A DNA stretch of 64,000 bases. Source: Sinorhizobium chiapasense (lineage in GTDB: Bacteria; Pseudomonadota; Alphaproteobacteria; Rhizobiales; Rhizobiaceae). Shown here piece after piece: positions 17,543-26,103 of this stretch. The DNA lies in the NCBI RefSeq assembly GCF_036488675.1, contig NZ_CP133148.1:4027001-4091000 (forward strand), in the 5' to 3' direction. The position numbers were made by a program, and so were the translations under genes. The notes under the pieces were generated by a model. That model searched no databases. It saw only the letters and a list, made by a program, of their open reading frames with translations, and was not told the DNA's origin. Positions within the stretch are counted from its first letter, which is position 1. Each line of letters opens with the position of its first letter.

Positions 17543-17646
17543 CTGCATGTTTCCTTAAATCGTCGCCGATTTGAGGATAAAAACATGCAGCAATTCAAAG
17601 TGCTACAGCGTCCTTTGCGCGTCTGATAAGACGCGCGGCGCTGTAG
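17543..17646 (+). repeat. two-hairpin intergenic element, family B, copy 1 (104 bp)
   Basis: The element starts CTGCATG and ends CTGTAG. Hairpin 1 (17543-17590) pairs CTGCATGTTTCCTTAAATCG with a near-complementary arm ending CATGCAG. Hairpin 2 (17603-17646) pairs CTACAGCG with CGCTGTAG and an inner GCGCGTCT/AGACGCGC. The linker reads CAATTCAAAGTG. Copies occur at 55300-55398 (same orientation, 99 bp) and 61689-61792 (opposite orientation, 104 bp). Confidence 0.88.
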
Positions 17647-17682
17647 GCCGTCACGACACCCTGCCGACATCTGGGGGCTCTT

Positions 17683-18681
17683 TTGACAATATCCGTCATC
17701 ATAAAAACCTTGAATGAAGAGAAGCGGATTGCCGCGACGATCGAGAGCGTCGTCGCGGCATTGGCGGACAAAGAGGCCGAAATCATCATTGCCGACAGCG
17801 GGTCGTCCGATCGGACCGTGGATATCGCATCACAATATCCGGTCACCGTCGCGCAGATCGTCCCGCCGGCGCTTCCGAGCTGTGGCATCGGGCCGCAACT
17901 CGGTTTCCAGTATTCCCGCCACGCCTTCGTCTGCCTGATGGACGGCGACATGCTGCTGGATGCCGAATTTCTCGACGCGGCGATCGTTTTCCTCGCGGAA
18001 AATCCCTCGGTTGGCGGTGTTACCGGCCACGTGGAGGAGATGCTCGTTTCCAACCTGGAATTCGCCCGGCGCGTCAAACGCAACGCGCCTGAGAACCGCA
18101 TCGGCCCGATCGACCGCATGAACGGGGGCGGACTCTATCGGCGCGCCGCGATTGAGGATGTCGGCTATCTTTCGGACCGGAATCTTCACGGCTACGAGGA
18201 GTTCGAGCTCGGTGTGCGGCTCAGAAGCGCCGGATGGGGGCTCCATCGTCTCGACCGTCGCTTCGTCCAGCATTTCGGCCACACCGTCAATTCCTACCGG
18301 CTGCTCGTCCGCCGCTGGAAGAGCAAATATCTTTACGGCATCGGCGAGTTGCTACGCGCTTCCTTCGGCAAGCCCTATTTTCTGCAGGTGCTACGGGAAC
18401 TACCTGAACTGAAATTATGGGCCTTCGTCTATCTCTGGTGGGCGCTCTCGCTCGGCCTGATCCTGTTCCTGCCCGACAAGGGTATGGCGATTGCCTCGGT
18501 CTCAGCCATATTTGCAGCCGTTGTCCTGCTGGTCAGCCTCAAGAAGCGCGGCCTCGGAATGGGCCTTTATACGGTCGTTGCCTGGTTCTTCCATGCCGCC
18601 GCTCTGGCCGTCGGATTGTTCCGGCCACGCCTGAAACCGGGCGCGCCAATCGAGAGCAGAATCCTCGGCAAACCCGCATGA
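17683..18681 (+). CDS. glycosyltransferase family 2 membrane-associated
   Basis: A 332-residue GT-A enzyme: SVIIKTLNEEKRIAATIESV at the start, the nucleotide-binding ADSGSSDRT and the metal-binding DGDMLLDAEF. The C-terminal 100 residues hold two or three membrane helices that anchor it to the inner membrane. The start codon is TTG, placed right at the beginning of the conserved first beta strand. It adds a sugar to the repeat unit. Its stop overlaps the glycoside hydrolase start (ATGA), so the two are translationally coupled. Confidence 0.83.
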   Translation: MTISVIIKTLNEEKRIAATIESVVAALADKEAEIIIADSGSSDRTVDIASQYPVTVAQIVPPALPSCGIGPQLGFQYSRHAFVCLMDGDMLLDAEFLDAAIVFLAENPSVGGVTGHVEEMLVSNLEFARRVKRNAPENRIGPIDRMNGGGLYRRAAIEDVGYLSDRNLHGYEEFELGVRLRSAGWGLHRLDRRFVQHFGHTVNSYRLLVRRWKSKYLYGIGELLRASFGKPYFLQVLRELPELKLWAFVYLWWALSLGLILFLPDKGMAIASVSAIFAAVVLLVSLKKRGLGMGLYTVVAWFFHAAALAVGLFRPRLKPGAPIESRILGKPA

Positions 18682-20846
18682 ACGGCCGCGCACTGCTCGC
18701 CGCAGCGGTGGTTTTTTTTGCCGGTCCGCCTGCCCACGCCTCCGACCAATGGCTGCCGGTCCGGGAAATCTCACTAGAGGTCCGTGCGGGCAGCCCGCTC
18801 GACTTCTCGTCCGTTTTGCCGAACGACACTATCGATGCAGGCCACCGGCTGATTGCCGGCCCGAAGGGGCAACTGTCCTTCGCTGAGGCTCCGGAAAAGC
18901 CGGTCAGGATGCTCTGCGCCTCGCTCGCCTGGAGCCCGGCTTCCGGCGGCTTCCCGGACCATGACGGCGCTGACCGCTATGCCCGGCAACTGGCGCTGCA
19001 TGGCTATAACATCGCGCGGCTGCACTTCACCGATGCGAGCCTGATGTTCGGCCGGCATGAGGATTTCGACTTCGATCCGGAGACGCTCGACCGCATCCAC
19101 TACCTGCTTGCCGCGCTCAAGCGCAACGGCATCCACTGGATCGTCGACGGCCTGTCGTCGCCGCGCGGCGCCTACGGTGGCTACGATGATCGCTGGGATG
19201 CAAATGGAAATCTGAAGCTCCTGCTTCATTTCGATGAGGAAGCCTTCGCCCACTGGAAGAGGTCGCAGGAGAAATTTCTGGGCCGGGTCAATCCCTATAC
19301 GGGTGTCGCGCCAATCCATGACGATGCTCTGGCGCTGGTGATCCTTGCCAACGAGAACGGCATCGAGTTCGACGGCGTCGTGCATGATCGCCCGACCAAG
19401 CCGCCGTACGACCCGGCGCTCGCTACCCCATTCAACCACTGGCTTGTGAAACGCTACACCTCGACCGAGACGCTCGCGAAAGCCTGGGGCGATCTTGAGG
19501 ACGATGAACGGCTTGAGACAGCTTCCGTGAAATTGCCGGCCGATAGATACGCCGATAGTCCCCGCATGCGCGATCTCCAGGCCTTCATCGTGGACGTCGA
19601 GCGATCATCGGCGGCGCGGATGAGCAAGGTCCTGCGGGATCTCGGATATAGGGGGCTGATCAGCACCTACAACAATTGGCCCACGGTGCAGACGGGCTTG
19701 AGCAGGCGCGACCTCGAGGCCGTGACGATGAATACCTATCACGACTGGGTCGGTGGCTATTCTCCAGGCAGCGCGCTCCTGCAGACAAGCGCGATTGCCG
19801 ACAGTGCCAACTATATGCGCATGATCGCCGCTGCGCGCTGGCTCGGAAAACCCTTCATCGTCAGCGAATACGATCATCTCTTCTGGAACCGCTACCGCTA
19901 CGAAGCGGGCCTCGTGATGCCGGCTTACGCGGCGCTGCAGGGCTGGGACGTGCTCTGCAGGCATGCTCATGGGCCGATCGCGCTCGCCTACGGCGAGCCC
20001 TATCCTCACAAGAAGGCGATGCTTCCCTATGCGATCGCGCTCGATCCGGTCGCCCGGGCGGGTGAAACGCTTGCGGCGCTCGTCTACCGGCGGGGAGATG
20101 TGGCGACCTCGGCGATAACGATCCCCTTCGCGGTTCGCGGCGAGGAAGATCTTGGCGAGGACATGCAGGCGCGCGAGCCGGATCAATCGACCGATCTGGC
20201 CCTGGTCGGCCGCGTAGGGCTGAAGCGCTCAGATCCAGCGCGGCTCGACATCGGCGTCGTCCAACCGCGGACCCAGGTCAGTGCTGATATCCTCGCCGAG
20301 TTCCGTGACATCGGCATCCTCCCGCCCGGCAATGCCACAGATGTCGAAAGGGGGCTCTATGAAAGCAGCACGGGAGAGATCGTGCTGCAGCGCGCCACCG
20401 GGCAGCTGCGCGTCTCGACCGCTTCGACAGAAGCGGCCGCATTTTCCTCCCTTCGTGAGCCGATCGATCTCGGTATTCTGCGGATAGAACGGGCTGACGG
20501 GAATGGGCTCGTCGCGCTGTCGGCGCTCGATACGCCCGCGACCCTTCCCGACAGCCGCCGTTTTCTGCTGGTCTTTGCGACCGATGCCCAGAACACCGGC
20601 ATGGTCTTTCGTGACAGCGAAGAAAAGGTCATCGAGGATTTCGGCAGATTGCCGGTTCTGATCCGAAAAGGTGAGGTTGACTTGGCGTTGTCGCGAACGG
20701 CAGCGAAATGGAAGCTGTCACCGGTCGGCCTCGACGGTACCGTTCATCCGCCGGTTGAAAGCGGAACGGGCCCGATCTCGTTCCGGCTTTCGAATGACGC
20801 GCCCGACGGGCCGACCACCTACTTCCTCCTGGAACTCGAAGGCTGA
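18678..20846 (+). CDS. secreted clan GH-A glycoside hydrolase
   Basis: A 722-residue protein with a signal peptide (RALLAAAVVFFAGPPAHAS). The TIM-barrel part shows GH-A landmarks: an Asn-Glu pair in ILANENGIEF as probable acid/base and a C-terminal Glu in FIVSEYDHLFWN as probable nucleophile. The remaining 250 residues form a beta-rich C-terminal region. In a polysaccharide operon it is likely a periplasmic or secreted enzyme that trims or clears its own polymer. Coupled by a 4-bp overlap to the glycosyltransferase. The exact GH family is not determined. Confidence 0.75.
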   Translation: MNGRALLAAAVVFFAGPPAHASDQWLPVREISLEVRAGSPLDFSSVLPNDTIDAGHRLIAGPKGQLSFAEAPEKPVRMLCASLAWSPASGGFPDHDGADRYARQLALHGYNIARLHFTDASLMFGRHEDFDFDPETLDRIHYLLAALKRNGIHWIVDGLSSPRGAYGGYDDRWDANGNLKLLLHFDEEAFAHWKRSQEKFLGRVNPYTGVAPIHDDALALVILANENGIEFDGVVHDRPTKPPYDPALATPFNHWLVKRYTSTETLAKAWGDLEDDERLETASVKLPADRYADSPRMRDLQAFIVDVERSSAARMSKVLRDLGYRGLISTYNNWPTVQTGLSRRDLEAVTMNTYHDWVGGYSPGSALLQTSAIADSANYMRMIAAARWLGKPFIVSEYDHLFWNRYRYEAGLVMPAYAALQGWDVLCRHAHGPIALAYGEPYPHKKAMLPYAIALDPVARAGETLAALVYRRGDVATSAITIPFAVRGEEDLGEDMQAREPDQSTDLALVGRVGLKRSDPARLDIGVVQPRTQVSADILAEFRDIGILPPGNATDVERGLYESSTGEIVLQRATGQLRVSTASTEAAAFSSLREPIDLGILRIERADGNGLVALSALDTPATLPDSRRFLLVFATDAQNTGMVFRDSEEKVIEDFGRLPVLIRKGEVDLALSRTAAKWKLSPVGLDGTVHPPVESGTGPISFRLSNDAPDGPTTYFLLELEG

Positions 20847-20890
20847 TTTGCGATCGACGTCGCTATGGCGCGAAAATGCTATATTTCTCC

Positions 20891-20921
20891 TTGCACCTCT
20901 AGTGGCTAGAGGTCTTAGCCT
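20891..20921 (+). promoter_or_regulatory. MerR-family promoter/operator (ZntR/CadR/PbrR type)
   Basis: A perfect inverted repeat ACCTCTAG-TGG-CTAGAGGT (20895-20913) lies between -35 TTGCAC (20891-20896) and -10-like TAGCCT (20916-20921) with a 19-bp spacer. The overlong spacer filled by a dyad is the hallmark of promoters untwisted by metal-bound MerR regulators. It sits 28 bp upstream of a soft-metal P-type ATPase. No merR-type gene is in the window. Confidence 0.82.
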
Positions 20922-20948
20922 GCTTCCGATTTCGCTAGGAGAAGGCAT

Positions 20949-23189
20949 GTGAGCAACTTTCGGGAAAGCAGATACCGCGTCGAAGGTATGGATTGTGCGT
21001 CCTGTGCATCGAAAATCGATACCGCCGTGCGGCGCATTTCCGGCGTGGAGGACGTCAGGGTGTCGGTCACCGCGGGTACGATGACGGTTCGCCACCTGGA
21101 CGGGCGCGAAATCGGCCCGGACATTTTGCGCAGGGTCGGCGGCCTCGGCTACCGGCTATCGCCGTTGGCGGGCATGAGCGTCGGCGAAGCGCCCGGTGCC
21201 GGCGGCTGTGGTTGTTGCGACCACGCGCATGGGCACGACCACGCTTCGTCGACGGATGAGCCGACCCGTACCAGCCCGATGCGGCTGGAGACGACTGGAA
21301 GTCACGGCCATGATCATGGATCTGCCGCCGGCCCCTGGTGGAGGACGGCCAAGGGACGGCTTGTCGTTGCGTGTGGCCTCGCGCTCGCGGTCGCCTATGG
21401 CGCCGGCAAGTTTCTGCCCGCGACGGGGCCCTGGATTTTCACGCTCGCCATGCTTGTCGGCCTCGTGCCGATCGCAAGACGCGCGCTGATGGCAGCACTT
21501 GCCGGCACGCCCTTCTCGATCGAGATGCTGATGAGCGTTGCCGCTCTCGGAGCCGTTTTCATCGGCGCCACGGAGGAAGCGGCCATGGTCGTCTTTCTGT
21601 TTTTGATCGGTGAACTCCTGGAGGGCGTCGCGGCGAGCAGGGCGCGGGCGAGCATACAGTCGCTGACGGCGCTCGTGCCGAAATCGGCGCTCATCGAGAT
21701 CGATGGCCGGACAAGCGAGGTTCCGGCCGAGAGCCTGCCGGTGGGGGCGACGATCCTGGTCCGGCCGGGAGACAGAATTTCCGCGGACGGCGCGATCCTT
21801 TCGGGCGAAAGCATGGTCGACGAAGCGCCGGTCACCGGGGAAAGCGCGCCCGTTCGCAAGGAAGCTGGCGACGACGTGTTCGCCGGGACGGTCAATGGCG
21901 ACGGTGCACTGCGTGTGCGCGTCACTGCCGCGTCCGCCGACAACACCATTGCACGCGTCATCCGGCTGGTCGAGGAAGCGCAGGAGATGAAGGCGCCGAC
22001 TGAGCGTTTCATCGATCGCTTCTCCCGCTACTACACGCCGGTAGTCGTCATCGTCGCCGCTTTGGTTGCTTTGATGCCGCCGCTCCTCTGGGGTGCGGCC
22101 TGGGGCGAATGGATCTACAAGGGGCTTGCGATCCTGCTCATCGGCTGCCCCTGCGCGCTGGTGATCTCCACGCCGGCGGCAATCGCCGCGAGCCTCTCGG
22201 CGGGCGCTCGCCGCGGCCTGCTATTGAAGGGCGGCGCGGTACTTGAGAGTATCGGCCGGGTTACCGCTGCCGCCTTCGACAAGACCGGTACGCTTACCGA
22301 AGGGAAGCCGAAGGTCGCCGATGTCGTAGGCTTCGACCTGACGGAAGCGGATGTTCTTCTGTATGCGGCAGCACTCGAACACGGTTCCAGCCATCCGCTT
22401 GCGCTGGCTATCCGCACCCGCGCCGCTGCGGACGGGCTGCAGCTTCCCCCGGTCGCACGCGCCAGGGCGATCGGCGGCAAGGGTATCGAGGGCTCAGTCG
22501 ACGGGGTCGAGCTTTTTCTCGGCTCGGTGGAGGCGGTCGACGAGCGCGTGCCACTCTCCGCGACTGAGAAGCAGCGGATCGCGAGCCTCCACGACCAGGG
22601 AAAAACCGCTTCCGTTCTGGTTGTCGATGGCCGGGCAGCGGGGGCGCTGGCGATGCGCGACGAGCCGCGCGCCGATGCGGCAAAAGGCGTGAAAGCGCTG
22701 AGCGACGCCGGTATCCGCGTAGTGATGCTGACGGGCGACAACCGCCGCACAGCGGAGGCGATCGGGCGCCCCATGGGAATCGAGATCCATGCCGGCCTCC
22801 TGCCGGAGGATAAGCAGAACATCGTTCGTCAGCTGAAAGCCGAGGGACTTCAGGTTGCCAAGATCGGTGACGGTATCAATGACGCGCCGGCGCTGGCGGC
22901 AGCCGATGTCGGCATTGCCATGGGCGGTGGAACGGATGTTGCCCTTGAAACGGCCGACGCCGCCTCATTGCATGCGCGTGTCTCCGACATCGCCGCCATG
23001 GTCAGGCTTTCGCGGGCGACGATGCGCAATATTTACCAGAACATCGGCATGGCGCTGGGCCTGAAAGCGGTCTTCCTCGTCACGACCATCGCCGGCGTCA
23101 CGGGCCTCTGGCCCGCGATCCTGGCGGATACCGGCGCGACCGTTCTGGTGACCATGAATGCCTTGCGGCTGTTGCGGCCGCCCGCCTGA
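20949..23189 (+). CDS. heavy-metal translocating P1B-type ATPase (Zn/Cd/Pb class)
   Basis: A 746-residue metal efflux pump. It has an N-terminal heavy-metal-associated domain with GMDCASC (Cys16, Cys19), a Cys- and His-rich linker (GGCGCC then HAHGHDH and HGHDH), eight predicted membrane helices, the CPC motif at about 400-402, the phosphorylation site DKTGT (Asp444) and the hinge GDGINDAPAL. CPC plus the His-rich tail fits the Zn/Cd/Pb group better than the Cu group. GTG start follows AGGAG; the overlapping ATG two bases earlier runs into a stop. The MerR-type operator upstream supports metal-inducible expression. Confidence 0.92.
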   Translation: MSNFRESRYRVEGMDCASCASKIDTAVRRISGVEDVRVSVTAGTMTVRHLDGREIGPDILRRVGGLGYRLSPLAGMSVGEAPGAGGCGCCDHAHGHDHASSTDEPTRTSPMRLETTGSHGHDHGSAAGPWWRTAKGRLVVACGLALAVAYGAGKFLPATGPWIFTLAMLVGLVPIARRALMAALAGTPFSIEMLMSVAALGAVFIGATEEAAMVVFLFLIGELLEGVAASRARASIQSLTALVPKSALIEIDGRTSEVPAESLPVGATILVRPGDRISADGAILSGESMVDEAPVTGESAPVRKEAGDDVFAGTVNGDGALRVRVTAASADNTIARVIRLVEEAQEMKAPTERFIDRFSRYYTPVVVIVAALVALMPPLLWGAAWGEWIYKGLAILLIGCPCALVISTPAAIAASLSAGARRGLLLKGGAVLESIGRVTAAAFDKTGTLTEGKPKVADVVGFDLTEADVLLYAAALEHGSSHPLALAIRTRAAADGLQLPPVARARAIGGKGIEGSVDGVELFLGSVEAVDERVPLSATEKQRIASLHDQGKTASVLVVDGRAAGALAMRDEPRADAAKGVKALSDAGIRVVMLTGDNRRTAEAIGRPMGIEIHAGLLPEDKQNIVRQLKAEGLQVAKIGDGINDAPALAAADVGIAMGGGTDVALETADAASLHARVSDIAAMVRLSRATMRNIYQNIGMALGLKAVFLVTTIAGVTGLWPAILADTGATVLVTMNALRLLRPPA

Positions 23190-23222
23190 ATGTGAAGCCC
23201 GCCTGGATATGAAGAATGAGCC

Positions 23223-23346
23223 GTCGCCGTTTTGCGGCGACAATCACGTGATAGGGCTGTGTATATTCACGCTGGACTCTCACCAGCGATCCGGTGAGAG
23301 TATAAGGAGATCACGATTGAGGGCTTTCGCGCCCGAAAATCGATGA
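23223..23346 (+). promoter_or_regulatory. leader hairpins and possible 9-codon leader ORF before the nucleoside transporter
   Basis: Two perfect hairpins follow the ATPase gene: GTCGCCG-TTTTG-CGGCGAC (23223-23241) and ACTCTCACC-8 nt-GGTGAGAGT (23276-23301). Next come a strong AAGGAG (23303-23308) and, 8 bases later, a TTG opening a 9-codon frame that ends TGA at 23346. A TACCA-AA-TGGTA dyad near 23354-23365 could be a repressor operator. No U-tract marks a terminator. Confidence 0.3.
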
Positions 23347-23433
23347 TAAACTTATACCAAATGGTAAAAAAATTGCCGGCACGGTTTGGGAAGAGAACCG
23401 AAGCAGGGCAAGATTGGGGATCGCAGGGCCAAT

Positions 23434-24969
23434 ATGGACAATATTGCCATCGAATTGCGTGGGATCGATAAGAGTTTCGGCCCCGTCCACGCCAACAAGA
23501 ATATCAATCTCAAGGTTCGCAAAGGCACGATCCACGGCATTATCGGAGAGAACGGCGCCGGCAAGTCGACCTTGATGTCGATCCTCTATGGCTTCTATCA
23601 GGCCGATAGCGGTGAGATCGTCGTGGATGGGCGGCCGGTTTCGATCCGCGACCCGAATACGGCGATCTCCGTCGGCATCGGCATGGTGCACCAGCATTTC
23701 ATGCTGGTCGAGAACTTCACTGTGCTTGAAAACGTCATGCTCGGTGCCGAGGACAGTCAGATCCTCAACAAGGGCATCGCCAAGGCGCGGCAAGAGCTGA
23801 AGCGGCTGGAGAAGGAATATGCGCTCGAGGTCAATCCGGACGCGCCGATCGAGGAACTGCCGGTTGGTCTCCAGCAGCGCGTGGAGATCCTGAAGGCGCT
23901 CTACCGCAAGGCCGATATCCTGATCCTCGACGAACCGACCGGCGTGTTGACGCCGGCCGAGGCCGATCATCTCTTCCGCATCCTCGGTCAGCTCAAGGCC
24001 CAGGGAAAGACGATCATCCTGATCACGCACAAGCTCCGCGAGATCATGGCGATCACCGACGAGGTCTCGGTGATGCGTCGCGGCGAAATGGTCGCAACCC
24101 GCATGACAGGTGAGACTTCGGTCGAAGAACTCGCGGAACTTATGGTTGGCCGTCGCGTGCTGCTACGCGTCGAGAAGGGCGAGGGCACGCCCGGCGACGT
24201 GAAACTTTCGGTTCAGGGCCTGACGGTCAAGGACAGCCGCGGCGTCACCATGGTCGATGACGTCTCCTTCGAGGTGCGGGCCGGCGAGATCGTCGGCATT
24301 GCCGGTGTCGCCGGCAATGGCCAGTCGGAGCTGCTCGAAGCGATCGCCGGCATCCGCAAGGCGACCTCCGGAACGGTGCTGCTCAACGGCGAGTCCGTCG
24401 ATGTGACGGGCCATAGGGATCCCGCCGCGCTCAGGGTTCGCGGATTGGCGCATGTGCCGGAGGATCGCCATCATGTCGGGCTTGTCCTGAAGTTCGAGGA
24501 GAGCGAGAACGCCATCCTCGGCTACCACAACGACCCGCGCTACCTGAACGGCGTCTTCCTGAACATCGATGCGATCCGCAAGGATGCCGAGGAGAAGATC
24601 GCCAAATATGACATCCGTCCGCCGAACGCGCGGCTGAAGACGGCCAATTTCTCCGGCGGTAATCAGCAGAAGATCGTGCTTGCGCGCGAAATGGAGCGCG
24701 GACCGGACGTGCTGATCATCGGCCAGCCGACCCGCGGCGTCGACGTCGGCGCCATCGAATTCATCCACAAGCGGATCATCGAGATGCGCGATCAGGGCAA
24801 GGCCGTCCTGCTCGTCTCCGTCGAACTCGATGAGATCCGCGCGCTCTCCGACCGCATTCTCGTCATGTTTGCCGGACGTGTCGTCGGCGAGCGCAGCCCC
24901 GAGGCGACCGAGGGCGAGCTCGGCCTCCTGATGGCCGGCGTCGAGGGCCGCAAGGAGGCCGCAGAATGA
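23434..24969 (+). CDS. nucleoside/simple-sugar ABC transporter, tandem ATPase
   Basis: A 511-residue ATPase with two nucleotide-binding domains, the layout of RbsA/NupA-type importers. Domain 1 has GENGAGKST, VGLQQRVEIL and ILDEPTGVL. Domain 2 has a degenerate Walker A (AGNGQSE), signature NFSGGNQQK and the GQPTRGVDVG block. It powers uptake through the two permeases that follow. Adjacent cdd, punA and deoA indicate nucleosides as substrates. The ATG at 23434 starts right before the first conserved strand; upstream TTG frames add only a hydrophilic tail. Confidence 0.9.
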   Translation: MDNIAIELRGIDKSFGPVHANKNINLKVRKGTIHGIIGENGAGKSTLMSILYGFYQADSGEIVVDGRPVSIRDPNTAISVGIGMVHQHFMLVENFTVLENVMLGAEDSQILNKGIAKARQELKRLEKEYALEVNPDAPIEELPVGLQQRVEILKALYRKADILILDEPTGVLTPAEADHLFRILGQLKAQGKTIILITHKLREIMAITDEVSVMRRGEMVATRMTGETSVEELAELMVGRRVLLRVEKGEGTPGDVKLSVQGLTVKDSRGVTMVDDVSFEVRAGEIVGIAGVAGNGQSELLEAIAGIRKATSGTVLLNGESVDVTGHRDPAALRVRGLAHVPEDRHHVGLVLKFEESENAILGYHNDPRYLNGVFLNIDAIRKDAEEKIAKYDIRPPNARLKTANFSGGNQQKIVLAREMERGPDVLIIGQPTRGVDVGAIEFIHKRIIEMRDQGKAVLLVSVELDEIRALSDRILVMFAGRVVGERSPEATEGELGLLMAGVEGRKEAAE

Positions 24970-26099
24970 GCACCCCTTATGCAAAGCTTCCGGGCTGGGT
25001 CGAATACGGTCTGGTCCCGCTGGTCAATCTTGCCGTTGCCTTCATCGTCGCCGGACTTGTCGTCCTGCTCGTCGGTGAAAATCCGTTCGAGGCCGCCTAT
25101 CACCTGATCAACGGCGCCTTCGGCCGCGGCGAATATATCGGCTTCACGCTCTACTATGCGACGACCTTCATCTTCACCGGTCTTGCCGTCGCCGTTGCGT
25201 TCCACTGCGGGCTCTTCAATATCGGCGGCGAAGGGCAGGCCTATGTCGGCGGCATCGGGGTGGCGCTCGCCTGCCTCTGGCTGGACCAGACGATGCCCTG
25301 GTACGTGGTCTTCCCGGTCGCGATCATCGGTTCGGCCTTCTTCGGTGCGCTCTGGGCGTTCCTGCCCGGCTGGCTGCAGGCAAAACGCGGCAGCCATATC
25401 GTTATCACCACCATCATGTTCAACTTCATTGCCTCGAGCCTGATGGTCTACCTGTTGACGCGCGTGCTGAAACCGCTCGGGTCGATGGCGCCGCAGACAC
25501 GCACTTTCGCCGAGGGCGGCCAACTGCCGAAACTCGACTGGCTGCTCTCCATTTTCGGACTGAACATCGGTACGGCACCGTTCAACATTTCCTTCCTGCT
25601 GGCGCTGGCCGCAGCTTTTGCCGTCTGGGTGCTGATCTGGCGCACGAAGTTCGGCTACGAGATGCGGACCATGGGCCACAGCCCGTCCGCGGCGCGTTAT
25701 GCCGGCATTCGTGAAAGTCGGATCACCGTCATCGCCATGATGATCTCGGGCGGGCTCGCCGGCATGATGGCGCTGAACCCGATCATGGGCGAACAGTTCC
25801 GCATGCAGCTCGATTTCGTCCAGGGGGCGGGCTTCGTCGGTATCGCCGTCGCGCTGATGGGTCGCTCTCACCCGGGCGGCATCATTCCGGCGGCGGTCCT
25901 CTTCGGCGTGCTCTATCAGGGCGGGGCGGAAATCGCCTTCGAAATGCCGTCGATTTCGCGCGACATGATCGTCATCATCCAGGGCCTCGTCATCCTCTTT
26001 GCCGGTGCGCTCGAAAACATGTTCCGCCCCGCCATCACACGTCTATTCGCGATGTGGGGCCAGCGCGCCGCCGCTGTCGTGCAGACCAAGGGAGCCTGA
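24966..26099 (+). CDS. nucleoside ABC transporter permease 1
   Basis: A 377-residue membrane protein of the BPD_transp_2 (RbsC/NupP-like) family with about eight to ten hydrophobic helices and the coupling-loop sequence MRTMGHSPSAARYAGI. Its start overlaps the ATPase stop by 4 bp, so they are coupled. It forms the heterodimeric channel with the next permease. Confidence 0.9.
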   Translation: MSTPYAKLPGWVEYGLVPLVNLAVAFIVAGLVVLLVGENPFEAAYHLINGAFGRGEYIGFTLYYATTFIFTGLAVAVAFHCGLFNIGGEGQAYVGGIGVALACLWLDQTMPWYVVFPVAIIGSAFFGALWAFLPGWLQAKRGSHIVITTIMFNFIASSLMVYLLTRVLKPLGSMAPQTRTFAEGGQLPKLDWLLSIFGLNIGTAPFNISFLLALAAAFAVWVLIWRTKFGYEMRTMGHSPSAARYAGIRESRITVIAMMISGGLAGMMALNPIMGEQFRMQLDFVQGAGFVGIAVALMGRSHPGGIIPAAVLFGVLYQGGAEIAFEMPSISRDMIVIIQGLVILFAGALENMFRPAITRLFAMWGQRAAAVVQTKGA

Positions 26100-26103
26100 A
26101 GTC

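Noticed and set aside
23276..23301. Perfect hairpin before the nucleoside transporter as a terminator for the metal ATPase
   Set aside because: No U-tract follows on either strand; kept only as a leader hairpin.
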